NCBI GenBank assembly: GCA_964581605.1
Contig: CAZOPF010000007.1
Coordinates: 29,193-93,192 of the forward strand
Source: CAADGU01 sp964581605
Lineage (GTDB): Bacteria; Chloroflexota; Anaerolineae; Promineifilales; Promineifilaceae
Direction: 5' to 3'
DNA length: 64,000 bases
The notes beneath the pieces were generated by a model. The model was not told the DNA's origin. It was given only the letters and a program-made list of their open reading frames with translations, and ran no database searches. The translations under genes and the position numbers were made by a program. Below, in pieces: positions 35,648 to 43,701 of this stretch (its first letter is position 1; the number at the start of each line of letters is the position of its first letter).

Positions 35648-36085
35648 ATGAGCGAAAATATGACAAAAATAGCCATTGAAGCTGTGCCCAATCAACAGGC
35701 CGCCAATGATTTGATGGCGCGGATATTTGAAGTGACCAAACCGGGAGCTGTTTTTGGTCAGCCTATTACCCAAGGGGGGTATACAGTCATCACGGCCGTA
35801 GAGCTAACGGCCGGTATCGGGGTAGGTTATGGTGGTGGGGGCGGCAGCGGCAGCGGCCAGGCCATCCCCGAAGGTCAGGAGAGCGGGGTAGGGTTTGGCG
35901 GTGGTGGTGGCGGCGGTGGTGGGACGTTGGCACGGCCGGTAGCGGCCATCATTATAGGCCCGGAAGGCGTGCGTGTAGAGCCAATTGTGGATGTGACGAA
36001 GATTGCAATTGCCTTTTTCACGGCCTTTGGCGCGATGTGGATGGCTTTGAGCCGAATGCGCCGAATGACAAACAGAGGGAAATGA
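35648..36085 (+). CDS. GerW/YtfJ-family protein with C-terminal membrane helix
   Basis: The 145-residue protein shows the GerW pattern: LMARIFEVTKPGAVFGQPITQGGYTVITAVELTAGIGVGYGGGGG (in parts), a glycine-rich centre, and VAAIIIGPEGVRVEPIVDVTKI, with a hydrophobic end (IAFFTAFGAMWMAL). In Bacillus the GerW (YtfJ) protein takes part in spore cortex lysis, but homologues are common in non-sporulating bacteria where their job is unknown. It is the last gene of the cluster. GGGAG lies a few bases before ATG 35648. Confidence 0.85.
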   Translation: MSENMTKIAIEAVPNQQAANDLMARIFEVTKPGAVFGQPITQGGYTVITAVELTAGIGVGYGGGGGSGSGQAIPEGQESGVGFGGGGGGGGGTLARPVAAIIIGPEGVRVEPIVDVTKIAIAFFTAFGAMWMALSRMRRMTNRGK

Positions 36086-36211
36086 GATGATATGGTCAAG
36101 TTATCAGGTATTGCCCCATTCCTGGTCTCTACGATAATTAATAAATTGGGTGCGAATAAATGCTGGCCAACACGGATAGAGGCAGGCTAATCTGTGCCCA
36201 TTTCGTTTGCG

Positions 36212-36901
36212 ATGATTTTTGAAGATATTTTGCAGGAACTGGAGAACGGCCGTAACCCGGATAATGTAGCGGGTATGGCCCGTTTTGGTATTACACCAGC
36301 ACGGAGTTTCGGCTGGAAGATGCCTGACTTGCGGTCGCTGGCTCGTCGTATACGACCCAAAGATGGTCAGGCGCGGCATGACATGGCAGCTCAGTTGTGG
36401 GCTGTTGACTCTCGTGAGACGCGAATCCTTGCCAGTTTAATTGATGATCCCAAACAGGTGACGCCCGCGCAAATGGATGCCTGGGCAGCAGACTTTGATT
36501 ATTGGGAAATCTGCGACCAATGCTGTATGAATTTGTTTGAAAAAACCAACTATGCCTTTGCCAAAGCACTTGAATGGAGCGAGGCTGAAGCGGAATATGC
36601 AAAACGTGCCGGGTTTGTGTTGATGGCGCGGCTGGCAGTATCAGATAAGAAAGCGACTGATGCGCAATTTGAGCCGTTTCTGGTATTGATTGAACAAGAA
36701 GCGGATGACCCGCGTGACATGGTAAAAAAGGGAGTTAGCTGGGCATTGCGGCAGATTGGTAAACGGAACCGTACTTTGCATGAGAAAGCTGAGGGTACGG
36801 CCGTGTCCATTGCCGCCCATCCCCACAAAAGCGCTCGATGGATTGCCCAAGACGCGCTGAAAGAACTCAACAGCGAAATGATCATCAATCGCCTCAAGTG
36901 A
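36212..36901 (+). CDS. DNA alkylation repair protein (AlkD-like, HEAT repeats)
   Basis: From ATG 36212 the protein has 229 residues (a GTG six codons upstream is also possible). It is helical with HEAT-like repeats and matches the AlkD family: MARFGITPARSFGWKMPDLRSLAR, AAQLWAVDSRETRILASLID, AWAADFDYWEICDQCCMNLF and DMVKKGVSWALRQIGKRN. AlkD glycosylases remove positively charged alkylated bases from DNA without flipping them. The Trp/Asp pair expected for catalysis is plausible in AWAADFDYWEICD. No linked repair genes are nearby. Confidence 0.88.
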   Translation: MIFEDILQELENGRNPDNVAGMARFGITPARSFGWKMPDLRSLARRIRPKDGQARHDMAAQLWAVDSRETRILASLIDDPKQVTPAQMDAWAADFDYWEICDQCCMNLFEKTNYAFAKALEWSEAEAEYAKRAGFVLMARLAVSDKKATDAQFEPFLVLIEQEADDPRDMVKKGVSWALRQIGKRNRTLHEKAEGTAVSIAAHPHKSARWIAQDALKELNSEMIINRLK

Positions 36902-36949
36902 CCTGGTTTGTGGTAAACTCTGATAAAAGTGCGAAATTGAGCATGACTT

Positions 36950-37962
36950 ATGATTGACGAAAAACTATTTGAGGCAGTTTTGCCGCCAATTCCTGTGCCA
37001 TCAAGCGAGAATTTACCCACGGAGGATGGAGTACCCTTGGAAAGTCCCTGGCATCGTGCTGAAATTAACCTGTTGTTGGAATCTCTGGATTGCCACTGGC
37101 ATGAGCGGCATGATTATTATGCTGGCGGCAATATGTTTATTTATTTTAGCAGCCAGCAAATTCGGAATCAGGATTATCGCGGCCCTGATTTTTTTGTAGT
37201 GAAAGATGTGGATGGATCATATGAACGGCCGTCCTGGGTGGTGTGGGAGGAAGGCGGCCGTTATCCAGATGTGATCATTGAATTGCTATCACCCTCTACG
37301 GCCGAGGTAGACAAAACCACCAAGAAGAGGTTGTACGAACGTGTCTTCCGCACGGCCGAATACTTTTGTTATGACCCTACTAACCAGGAACTGATTGGTT
37401 GGCATTTGCAGCAGGGGCGCTATGAGCCTCTGGAGCCGGATGAACACGGCCGTTTATGGAGTTCGGTCTTACAAGTATGGCTTGGCATATGGGATGGCCC
37501 ATTTATTGGGCGAACGGCCACCTGGCTGCGCTTTTATGATGAGGACAGCCAGTTGATCCCGATAATTGCTGAAGCTGAATCGGCACGTGCTGAAGTTGAA
37601 TCGGCACGTGCTGAAGCTGAATCGGCACGTGCTGAAGCTGAATCGGCACGTGCTNNNNNNNNNNNNNNNNNNNNNNNNNNNNNNNNNNNNNNNNNNNNNN
37701 NNNNNNNNNNNNNNNNNNNNNNNNNNNNNNNNNNNNNNNNNNNNNNNNNNNNNNATCGGCACGTGCTGAAGCTGAATCGGCACGTGCTGAAGCTGAATCG
37801 GCACGTGCTGAAGCTGAATCGGCACGTGCTAAGGCTGAATCGGCACGCGCTGAGGTTGAATTTATGCGTGCCAACCAGGAAGCTCTTGCCCGTCAGGCTG
37901 CGGAAGCTGAGGTATCTCGTTTGCGGGAAGAGTTAGCGCGGTTGCAGGGGAACACTCCATGA
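36950..37962 (+). CDS. Uma2-family (PD-(D/E)XK) protein with heptad-repeat coiled-coil tail, interrupted by gap
   Basis: Residues 1-200 match the Uma2 family: YRGPDFFVVKDVDG, ILELLSPSTAEVDKTTKKRLYE-like VIIELLSPSTAEVDKTTKK, and YFCYDPTNQELIGW, a PD-(D/E)XK nuclease-like fold frequent in Chloroflexota and cyanobacteria. From 37566 a 21-base tandem repeat encodes the heptad ESARAEA. The gap (37655-37754) lies inside the repeat and the 100-N filler shifts the frame; downstream the correct frame continues as ESARAEA and ends EVSRLREELARLQGNTP, stop 37960-37962. The true repeat number is unknown. The function of Uma2 proteins is not settled; the coiled coil probably multimerises it. Confidence 0.85.
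37566..37853 (+). repeat. 21-bp tandem repeat encoding ESARAEA heptads
   Basis: GCTGAAGCTGAATCGGCACGT is repeated on both sides of the gap with almost no change, so the array expanded recently. In frame it encodes a charged heptad, a coiled-coil signature. Confidence 0.9.
37655..37754. other. Assembly gap (100 N) in the heptad repeat
   Basis: Exactly 100 N; the filler length is not compatible with the reading frame, showing that it is a placeholder. Confidence 0.97.
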
Positions 37963-37989
37963 TCTCTGGGGCGTTTGCCTGTTTGCCAT

Positions 37990-38358
37990 ATGAACCCCTT
38001 TACCAAATTTCTCCAGCAATGGTCATCGGATGCCGATTTTGATGATTTTGTAACCTATTGGGATCGGCTGGAACGACTGACAATTCAGGTTTATCGGCAA
38101 AAGATAACAGTAGCGTCAGCTCAACCTGAATTTGATGAAGTATGGCCCTGGTTGCAAGTACGGTACGGCCGCTGGCAACCCCTCCTCGAACCATTTTGGC
38201 GGCAAGCTGTAGTCGCCGCACAACCTGCTCAAGTTGACCCCTTTGTTCTCCTCTTGAACAAATCATCCCCTGGCTCAATTCTCGGCGATTGGTTTGCTAT
38301 GCAGCATCTCCCAGCCGCTCGTGAAGCCCTTAACCGATTCGCTCTTGCACAGGCTTAA
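37990..38358 (+). CDS. Hypothetical protein
   Basis: From ATG 37990 a 122-residue protein begins MNPFTKFLQQWSSDADFDDF and is rich in Trp, Phe and Leu (ERLTIQVYRQKITVASAQPE, VRYGRWQPLLEPFWRQAV). No signal peptide, membrane helix or motif is seen; it looks like a soluble helical protein. It starts 27 bases after the Uma2-like gene and may be cotranscribed. I do not recognise a family. Confidence 0.6.
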   Translation: MNPFTKFLQQWSSDADFDDFVTYWDRLERLTIQVYRQKITVASAQPEFDEVWPWLQVRYGRWQPLLEPFWRQAVVAAQPAQVDPFVLLLNKSSPGSILGDWFAMQHLPAAREALNRFALAQA

Positions 38359-38458
38359 ACATATTGTCAGGAGGGGCGTTGTTTGAATTGTAAAGCGACG
38401 AATTTCTCTCTGGATAGGCTGATGAGATTGCGGCCAGGAAGGTACACGCTTAGTAACC

Positions 38459-38530
38459 GTGCAGTAATTACGTAATTGAGTGATTTGGTAATTAGCCGCT
38501 TCAATTACTTAATTACCCCATTACCCAATC
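38459..38530. repeat. Iterated-word hairpin (GTAATTACGTAATTGAG / CAATTACTTAATTACCC)
   Basis: AT-rich words GTAATTACGTAATT and GGTAATTAG are followed by the complementary TTCAATTACTTAATTACCCCATTACCC. It lies between convergent genes and could work as a terminator-like structure on both strands. Confidence 0.75.
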
Positions 38531-38554
38531 GCTAACTTATTTGCAGACGATCAC

Positions 38555-39442
38555 TTAAAAGGAGTTTTGCAGTTCAGCCAGCAGCACTTCCAGTTCAAAC
38601 TGGTTAAAGTGATATGCCTCCTGGCAGTAATGGCAATAGACGACAGCCTCTCCTTCTGTTTCTAGCAAATGGGCAATTTCCTGTGCGCCTAATGTTGCCA
38701 ACACCTGCCGGGTGCGCTCCCAGCTACAATCACAGGCAAAGCGTAACGGCCGTTGCTCCCACACCTCATAGGCCATTCCCGTAAATACCAGGGCCAACAC
38801 ATCTTCTGGCGAATGACCCTCTGCCAGCAGAGAGGCAATAGGAGGTAGTTCTTGCAACCGTTCTTGCAACAGTGCCACAATGCCCGCCTGTCCCTTGCCC
38901 GGTAATTCTTGAATCAGCAGGCCACCAGCCGCCACAATGTGCCCGTTGTCATCCAGCACTTCGCCGAGATGCACGGCCGTGGCGATTTGCTCTGACTGGT
39001 CAAAATAAAGTTGCAAATCCTGGTCAAAATCGCTTGCCGCCAGGGGAATGACCCCTTCTACCATCTCCTTCAGGCGCACATCTTTCACCACCGTCAACAA
39101 ACCAGCCCGGCCAATGGCGGCCGCCAGATCAAACTGCCCATTGACCAGTGGCAAATTTACATCAGGCACCACCACATATCCACGCACACGGCCGTAGCTA
39201 TCTGCCTCGGCCATCACTTTTCGCAGGGGCCCGTTGCCTTCATATTTCAAGGCTACACGTTGTTTCACCTTCAGTAATGCCCCCAAGAGGGCAGCGCCTG
39301 TGAGCGCTCGCCCCAGAGCGACAGCCGCTATCGGGCTGGCCTGGTGGCGATGTGCCGCTTCGCGTATCAATTCTGATGTGGCACAAACCAGCGCCCGCAC
39401 CCCGGCTTCTTTGGCCGTCATTCGCACCATATAATCTGCCAT
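38555..39442 (-). CDS. hslO: Redox-regulated chaperone Hsp33
   Basis: The 295-residue protein matches Hsp33: MVRMTAKEAGVRALVCATSELI at the start, GRALTGAALLGALLK, and the C-terminal zinc centre CDCSWER ... YCHYCQEAYHF (CxC and CxxC). Under oxidative stress the four Cys lose zinc, form disulfides and switch the protein to a holdase. The start is ATG 39442, with GGAGG seven bases upstream; a longer open frame begins at 39502 without support. Confidence 0.95.
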   Translation of the reverse strand: MADYMVRMTAKEAGVRALVCATSELIREAAHRHQASPIAAVALGRALTGAALLGALLKVKQRVALKYEGNGPLRKVMAEADSYGRVRGYVVVPDVNLPLVNGQFDLAAAIGRAGLLTVVKDVRLKEMVEGVIPLAASDFDQDLQLYFDQSEQIATAVHLGEVLDDNGHIVAAGGLLIQELPGKGQAGIVALLQERLQELPPIASLLAEGHSPEDVLALVFTGMAYEVWEQRPLRFACDCSWERTRQVLATLGAQEIAHLLETEGEAVVYCHYCQEAYHFNQFELEVLLAELQNSF

Positions 39443-39700
39443 CACATGCCTCCAACATGAACTTTGCCCGGTAGTTATACGGCCGTTTGGCGGCTCCGGC
39501 AACGGCCGTATGAATCTTATACCAGCCTGGCCTCACCTGGCTAATCTTGGGCAACCACAGGGGCGTCTCAACTTGCCCGTCCTCAAATTTTATGCACAAT
39601 TAAAGTCCAACACATCACAAGGGATTTTTGTAAGGAGTTTTCAAGAGCGTACCACGTACCAAAAGCGATGAAAATTCCGCTATTTTCAGGAGAGGAATTG

Positions 39701-40603
39701 ATGGAAAAAATCACCTATCAGGGCTGGCCGAATTGTGTGCGGCTGGCTAATGATACCATTGAACTCATCATCACTACCGACGTTGGCCCGCGTATCATCC
39801 ACTTTGGTTTTGTAGGCGGTGTAAATGAATTTGCTACTGTGCCGGAGCAGATGGGGCAAACCGGTGGCAGCGATTGGCGCATTTATGGCGGGCATCGCTT
39901 GTGGCATGCCCCCGAATCCCAACCACGCACCTATTACCCGGATAATGCACCCGTGGCAGTGGAGGCACATGAGGGGTTTGTCCGTTTCATACAGGCACCG
40001 GAAGCAACAACCGGCCTCCAAAAAGAGATAGATATTGCTCTGGCAAAAACGGCCGCACAGGCTACCGTTACCCATCGCATTCGGAATTTTTCCTTATGGC
40101 CGGTGGAACTGGCCCCCTGGGCGCTTTCAGTGATGGCAACCGGGGGCACGGCCGTATTGCCTCTACCACCGCGTGGTTCCCATGGGGACAATCTGCTGCC
40201 AAATACGCAATTGATTTTGTGGGCATATACCAACATGGCTGACCCCCGTTGGATGTGGGGCGAGAAATTTGTGCTGCTGCGGCAAGAGCCGGGCAACCCG
40301 ACACCCCAAAAAGTGGGGGTGTTGGTGCGTGATGGCTGGGTAGGGTATGCCCGTGACGGCCGTTTCTTTCTCAAAACATTCGCCGTGCAGCCAGATGCCG
40401 CTTATCCTGACCTTAACGCTAATGTGGAGTTGTTCAGCTGTGACTTTATGCTGGAAGTGGAAACGCTGGGCCCGATGGTGCAGCTGCTACCGGGCACGGC
40501 CGTAACCCACACCGAAACCTGGCACCTTTTTGATGGTGTGCCTGTGCCGATGAATGAGGCAGATGTCGTGACAGCCGTGCTGCCCCGCTTACCTCATCGC
40601 TGA
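39701..40603 (+). CDS. Aldose-epimerase-fold protein, DUF4380-like
   Basis: From ATG 39701 the protein has 300 residues. It starts MEKITYQGWPNCVRLANDTIELIITTDVGPRIIHFGF and has IYGGHRLWHAPES and RNFSLWPVELAPWALSVM, as in the DUF4380 / galactose-mutarotase-like beta-sandwich families. These bind sugars; family enzymes interconvert anomers, but many DUF4380 members have no known reaction. GGAGAGG lies four bases before this ATG, which favours it over ATG 39668. No sugar genes are adjacent. Confidence 0.7.
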   Translation: MEKITYQGWPNCVRLANDTIELIITTDVGPRIIHFGFVGGVNEFATVPEQMGQTGGSDWRIYGGHRLWHAPESQPRTYYPDNAPVAVEAHEGFVRFIQAPEATTGLQKEIDIALAKTAAQATVTHRIRNFSLWPVELAPWALSVMATGGTAVLPLPPRGSHGDNLLPNTQLILWAYTNMADPRWMWGEKFVLLRQEPGNPTPQKVGVLVRDGWVGYARDGRFFLKTFAVQPDAAYPDLNANVELFSCDFMLEVETLGPMVQLLPGTAVTHTETWHLFDGVPVPMNEADVVTAVLPRLPHR

Positions 40604-40714
40604 GGCCATAAGCCAGCACAAGTAAGCTGGCTCTTGCGCCCGCTGACTATAGAGGGATAGCCCAATCAGCAAGGCTGTGCTACGATTGCCCTGTAATCAT
40701 TGATTGTTTGAGCA

Positions 40715-41734
40715 ATGCTGATGACACAGCAAACCAATCCAAAACAACGCCGATTCCCACAAAGACGCTTTCAATTGATCAACCGCCCCTGGAAGATCAC
40801 GGTTATTTCAATGGCATTAGCTATGGCGGTAACGGCCGCGCTCATGTTTTTTACAGGCAATATTCAGAGCCTTCAGCCAGCCATCGCCATCGCCATCGTT
40901 TGTAGTGGATTGCCCTCTTATCTGATTGCCCGGCTTGTTGTGCGCTATCAGGGCATTATTGAAACTCAAAATGCCGAATTGATGCACATCAACCAGGAGT
41001 TGGCTGTGAGCAATGCCGAGCTAGAAGCATATGCCCATACAGTTGCCCACGATCTCAAAGGCCCACTTTTCACTATTCAGGGATACGCGGGTGTGCTTAA
41101 GCGGCAGTTAAATGGGATATCCTCGCCCAAAGCGCTAGAAATGGTGGGGCATATTGAAAATTCCAGCCAGCGGATGGACTCTATTATTCGGGAACTGTTA
41201 TTGTTGTCACAAGTACGCCATCAGGAGGTGGAAACGGCCGTGTTGAACATGGCGGAACTGGTCACTCATGCCGAAGCGCAGTTGGCTGGCCTCATCCAGC
41301 AAAGCGGCGGCCAGATTAGCCGGCCATCAGAGTGGCCGACGGCCGTAGGTTATGCCCCCTGGGTTGAAGAAGTGTGGATGAACTATTTGAGCAACGGCCT
41401 GAAGTATGGCGGGCGGCCGCCGCAGTTAGCCCTTGGCGCAGCTTACCAAAACAATAAGATGGTGCGCTTTTGGGTGCAGGATAACGGTCCCGGTATTCCA
41501 GCTGATCAGGTGCCGTTGCTGTTCAAAGAGTTTACCCGCCTGGACACCAGCCGCAAAGACAGTTATGGGCTGGGTCTCTCCATCGTCAGCCGTATCATCG
41601 AAAAATTGGGTGGCGAAGTGGGAGTCGAAAGCAAACCGGGCCAGGGCAGTCTCTTTTATTTTACGTTACCAGGAGAAAATGATGTGCCGCAATATCAAAC
41701 AACTACGCCAACCAGAACGACCCGCCACGCATGA
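40715..41734 (+). CDS. Membrane histidine kinase (HisKA, HATPase)
   Basis: The 339-residue protein has two closely spaced membrane helices (about 28-50 and 55-75) with almost no outside loop, a short coiled coil, and a kinase core: phospho-His in TVAHDLKGPLFTIQGYAG (near 111), N box NYLSNGLKYGG, G1 QDNGPGIPADQ and G2 DSYGLGLSIVSRI. The missing sensor domain suggests that it senses the membrane or a partner. Its 3' end overlaps the DUF2277 gene by more than 50 bases. No response regulator follows. Confidence 0.9.
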   Translation: MLMTQQTNPKQRRFPQRRFQLINRPWKITVISMALAMAVTAALMFFTGNIQSLQPAIAIAIVCSGLPSYLIARLVVRYQGIIETQNAELMHINQELAVSNAELEAYAHTVAHDLKGPLFTIQGYAGVLKRQLNGISSPKALEMVGHIENSSQRMDSIIRELLLLSQVRHQEVETAVLNMAELVTHAEAQLAGLIQQSGGQISRPSEWPTAVGYAPWVEEVWMNYLSNGLKYGGRPPQLALGAAYQNNKMVRFWVQDNGPGIPADQVPLLFKEFTRLDTSRKDSYGLGLSIVSRIIEKLGGEVGVESKPGQGSLFYFTLPGENDVPQYQTTTPTRTTRHA

Positions 41735-41894
41735 AGAATGCCAGGCGGCCGCTTTGCAATTCGTGCGCAAAGTGACCGGCTACCAGAAACCATCAAAGGC
41801 CAATGAAACAGCATTTGCTACGGCCGTAGCCGAGATTGCCGCCGTTACTAAAAATTTACTCGATGCAGTTCAAAGAAAAGAAATTAGAGAGTAG
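41682..41894 (+). CDS. DUF2277 protein
   Basis: The 70-residue protein MCRNIKQLRQPERPATHEEC followed by AALQFVRKVTGYQKPSKANE is a clear DUF2277 member. Its start lies inside the histidine kinase gene, six bases after GGAG, and runs in another frame. The function of DUF2277 is unknown. The invariant CRNIKxL and KPSKANE blocks suggest a conserved, cytoplasmic role. Confidence 0.88.
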   Translation: MCRNIKQLRQPERPATHEECQAAALQFVRKVTGYQKPSKANETAFATAVAEIAAVTKNLLDAVQRKEIRE

Positions 41895-41940
41895 AGAGTA
41901 GGGATTTACTCTCTTAATCTCTCAATCTCTCAATCTCATC
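41885..41940. repeat. Iterated-word hairpin (AGAGAGTAGAGAGTAG / CTCTCAATCTCTCAATCTC)
   Basis: Words AGAGAGTAG are followed by TTTACTCTC and three CTCTCAATC units, giving an imperfect hairpin just before the next start codon. Confidence 0.7.
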
Positions 41941-41947
41941 CCCCACC

Positions 41948-43651
41948 ATGCCTACTGCACCCTTACGCAGCATCACCCCCGTCATTGATGTGTACGTTAA
42001 ACTGGCACAATATCCCATCTTGTGTGACCATATCCGCCTGCGTATGCGCGAAGAACTGTTTCAACGTGGCATCATTACCAAGACCAATTTTGAACATGAA
42101 GTAAAAAATATCGCCATAGAATCCCAACGGCGTGAAGGACTGAGCAACCCGCTCTATCAAGAAGACGAAAGCTCCTGGCAGCGCCGTTTGGAAACCGTCC
42201 GCGATTTTCATACCGATGCCCTTTTTGCCAACAATCTGGGCATTTCCTTGCTGGAACATATTATCGAAGGCATCCTGGGTAATCAGCATGTTTCCACCGA
42301 CAAAATGGAACTGACCTTTAACCCAGAAATAGCACCCTGGGCATTGCTCTTCCAACAAGGTAAGAACTATGACGCCCTGCCACCGCCTCAGCAAGAAAAG
42401 ATAAAACACCATTTGGAAGAAATAAAAGTGGTATTGATCAAACGGCTGATGAGTGACCAGCTTTCCTTTATCGCTGTGGCTAAAAACGTATTTAGCGTCC
42501 AAGACCTGCAGTGGGTGTATGAGCGGCTCATTGGGCGCGGGAAAATTGGGGGGAAGGCCAGTGGTATGATGTTGGCCTGGAAGATTTTGCAGCTAAACAG
42601 GGAGGGCCTGGGGCCTGATTTGCGTGCTTTTGTGCATGTGCCCGATACCTTTTTTATTGGGTCCGAACTCATCTATGAATTTTTGTACCTGAATCAACTG
42701 GAACGGTTTGTGAACCAAAAGTATTTGCCCGACGTGGAACGCCAGCTACAGTATCCGGAAATTGTGGCGGCCTGCCTGGCTGGAGAGTTGCCCGATTTTT
42801 TGGTGGATCATTTGCGTGAGGTGCTGGTGCAGTTTGGCGGCCGTCCCTTCATTGTCCGGTCATCTTCGCTATTAGAAGACCACCTGGACTATGTTTTTGC
42901 CGGAAAATATGCCACTATTTTTTGCCCCAACCAGGGCACACCGGCAGAAAATCTGGCAGACTTGCTCAATGCCATTCGCCATATCTACGCCAGCACCTTT
43001 GACCCAAACGCCATGCGCGAACGGGAAAAATATGGATTGATAGATTACGACGAACGGATGGCGATTATGATTCAGCCGCTTGTGGGAGAGCGGCACGGCC
43101 GTTACTTCTTCCCCACCGTCGTTGGCACAGGCTGGAGCGAAAACCCATTTCATCAGGAACTGGCAGCCCGCAAAGAAGACGGCTGCTTGCGCCTGGTGTG
43201 GGGCTTTGCCGGGCGCATCACCGCAGGCCAATTCAAGGAACAATCGTGTATTATGGCCCTAAGCCACCCACGCAAACGACTGGATGACCCGGAAAGTAGC
43301 CTGATTCAGGCCACCCAACACATCCTCCAGGTGATTGATCTGGAAACTAACCAGCTGGAAACCATACCCGTCAGCCAGATTGCCGACTACACCAATCGGC
43401 AGCAACAATATGTGCTGACGGCCGTCGGCCCACCACCAAACAATACAACGGCCGTCACTTTCCACACCCTCGCCCAAGATGCCCGCTTTGTTAAATTCAT
43501 GCGGCACGCCCTCCAACGCCTGCAAACCGTCTACGAAAAGCCTGTTGAATTAGAATTCACCCTGCAAATTGAAGAATCCCCCGGTGGCCCCCTTTACAAA
43601 CTCTACGTGTTACAATGTCATACCGCCCAGGCTATCGTAAGCAATCAGTAA
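41948..43651 (+). CDS. PEP/pyruvate-binding domain protein
   Basis: The 567-residue protein has about 180 unrecognised N-terminal residues and then the ATP-grasp-like N-terminal domain of pyruvate phosphate dikinase/PEP synthase: IGGKASGMMLAWKIL, VPDTFFIGSELIYEFL, RPFIVRSSSLLEDH, FAGKYATIF and FPTVVGTGWSENPF. The phosphohistidine and PEP-utilising C-terminal domains are absent, so it cannot be a full dikinase; it may act as a phosphotransfer partner or a regulatory protein. It follows a histidine kinase and DUF2277 on the same strand. Confidence 0.82.
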   Translation: MPTAPLRSITPVIDVYVKLAQYPILCDHIRLRMREELFQRGIITKTNFEHEVKNIAIESQRREGLSNPLYQEDESSWQRRLETVRDFHTDALFANNLGISLLEHIIEGILGNQHVSTDKMELTFNPEIAPWALLFQQGKNYDALPPPQQEKIKHHLEEIKVVLIKRLMSDQLSFIAVAKNVFSVQDLQWVYERLIGRGKIGGKASGMMLAWKILQLNREGLGPDLRAFVHVPDTFFIGSELIYEFLYLNQLERFVNQKYLPDVERQLQYPEIVAACLAGELPDFLVDHLREVLVQFGGRPFIVRSSSLLEDHLDYVFAGKYATIFCPNQGTPAENLADLLNAIRHIYASTFDPNAMREREKYGLIDYDERMAIMIQPLVGERHGRYFFPTVVGTGWSENPFHQELAARKEDGCLRLVWGFAGRITAGQFKEQSCIMALSHPRKRLDDPESSLIQATQHILQVIDLETNQLETIPVSQIADYTNRQQQYVLTAVGPPPNNTTAVTFHTLAQDARFVKFMRHALQRLQTVYEKPVELEFTLQIEESPGGPLYKLYVLQCHTAQAIVSNQ

Positions 43652-43690
43652 TCGGCAATCAGTTTCCCGATCACCGATTACCGATTACTC
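43640..43690. repeat. Iterated-word hairpin (CAATCAGTAATCGG / CCGATTACCGATTAC)
   Basis: Words AATCAGTAATCGGCAATCAG are followed by CCGATCACCGATTACCGATTAC. It starts within the last codons of the PEP-binding gene (ending VSNQ) and lies between convergent genes. Confidence 0.75.
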
Positions 43691-43701
43691 ATAGCCCCCC
43701 A

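Noticed and set aside
37566..37853. Tandem repeat as a CRISPR array
   Set aside because: Units are contiguous with no spacers, in frame with a protein and encode coiled-coil heptads.
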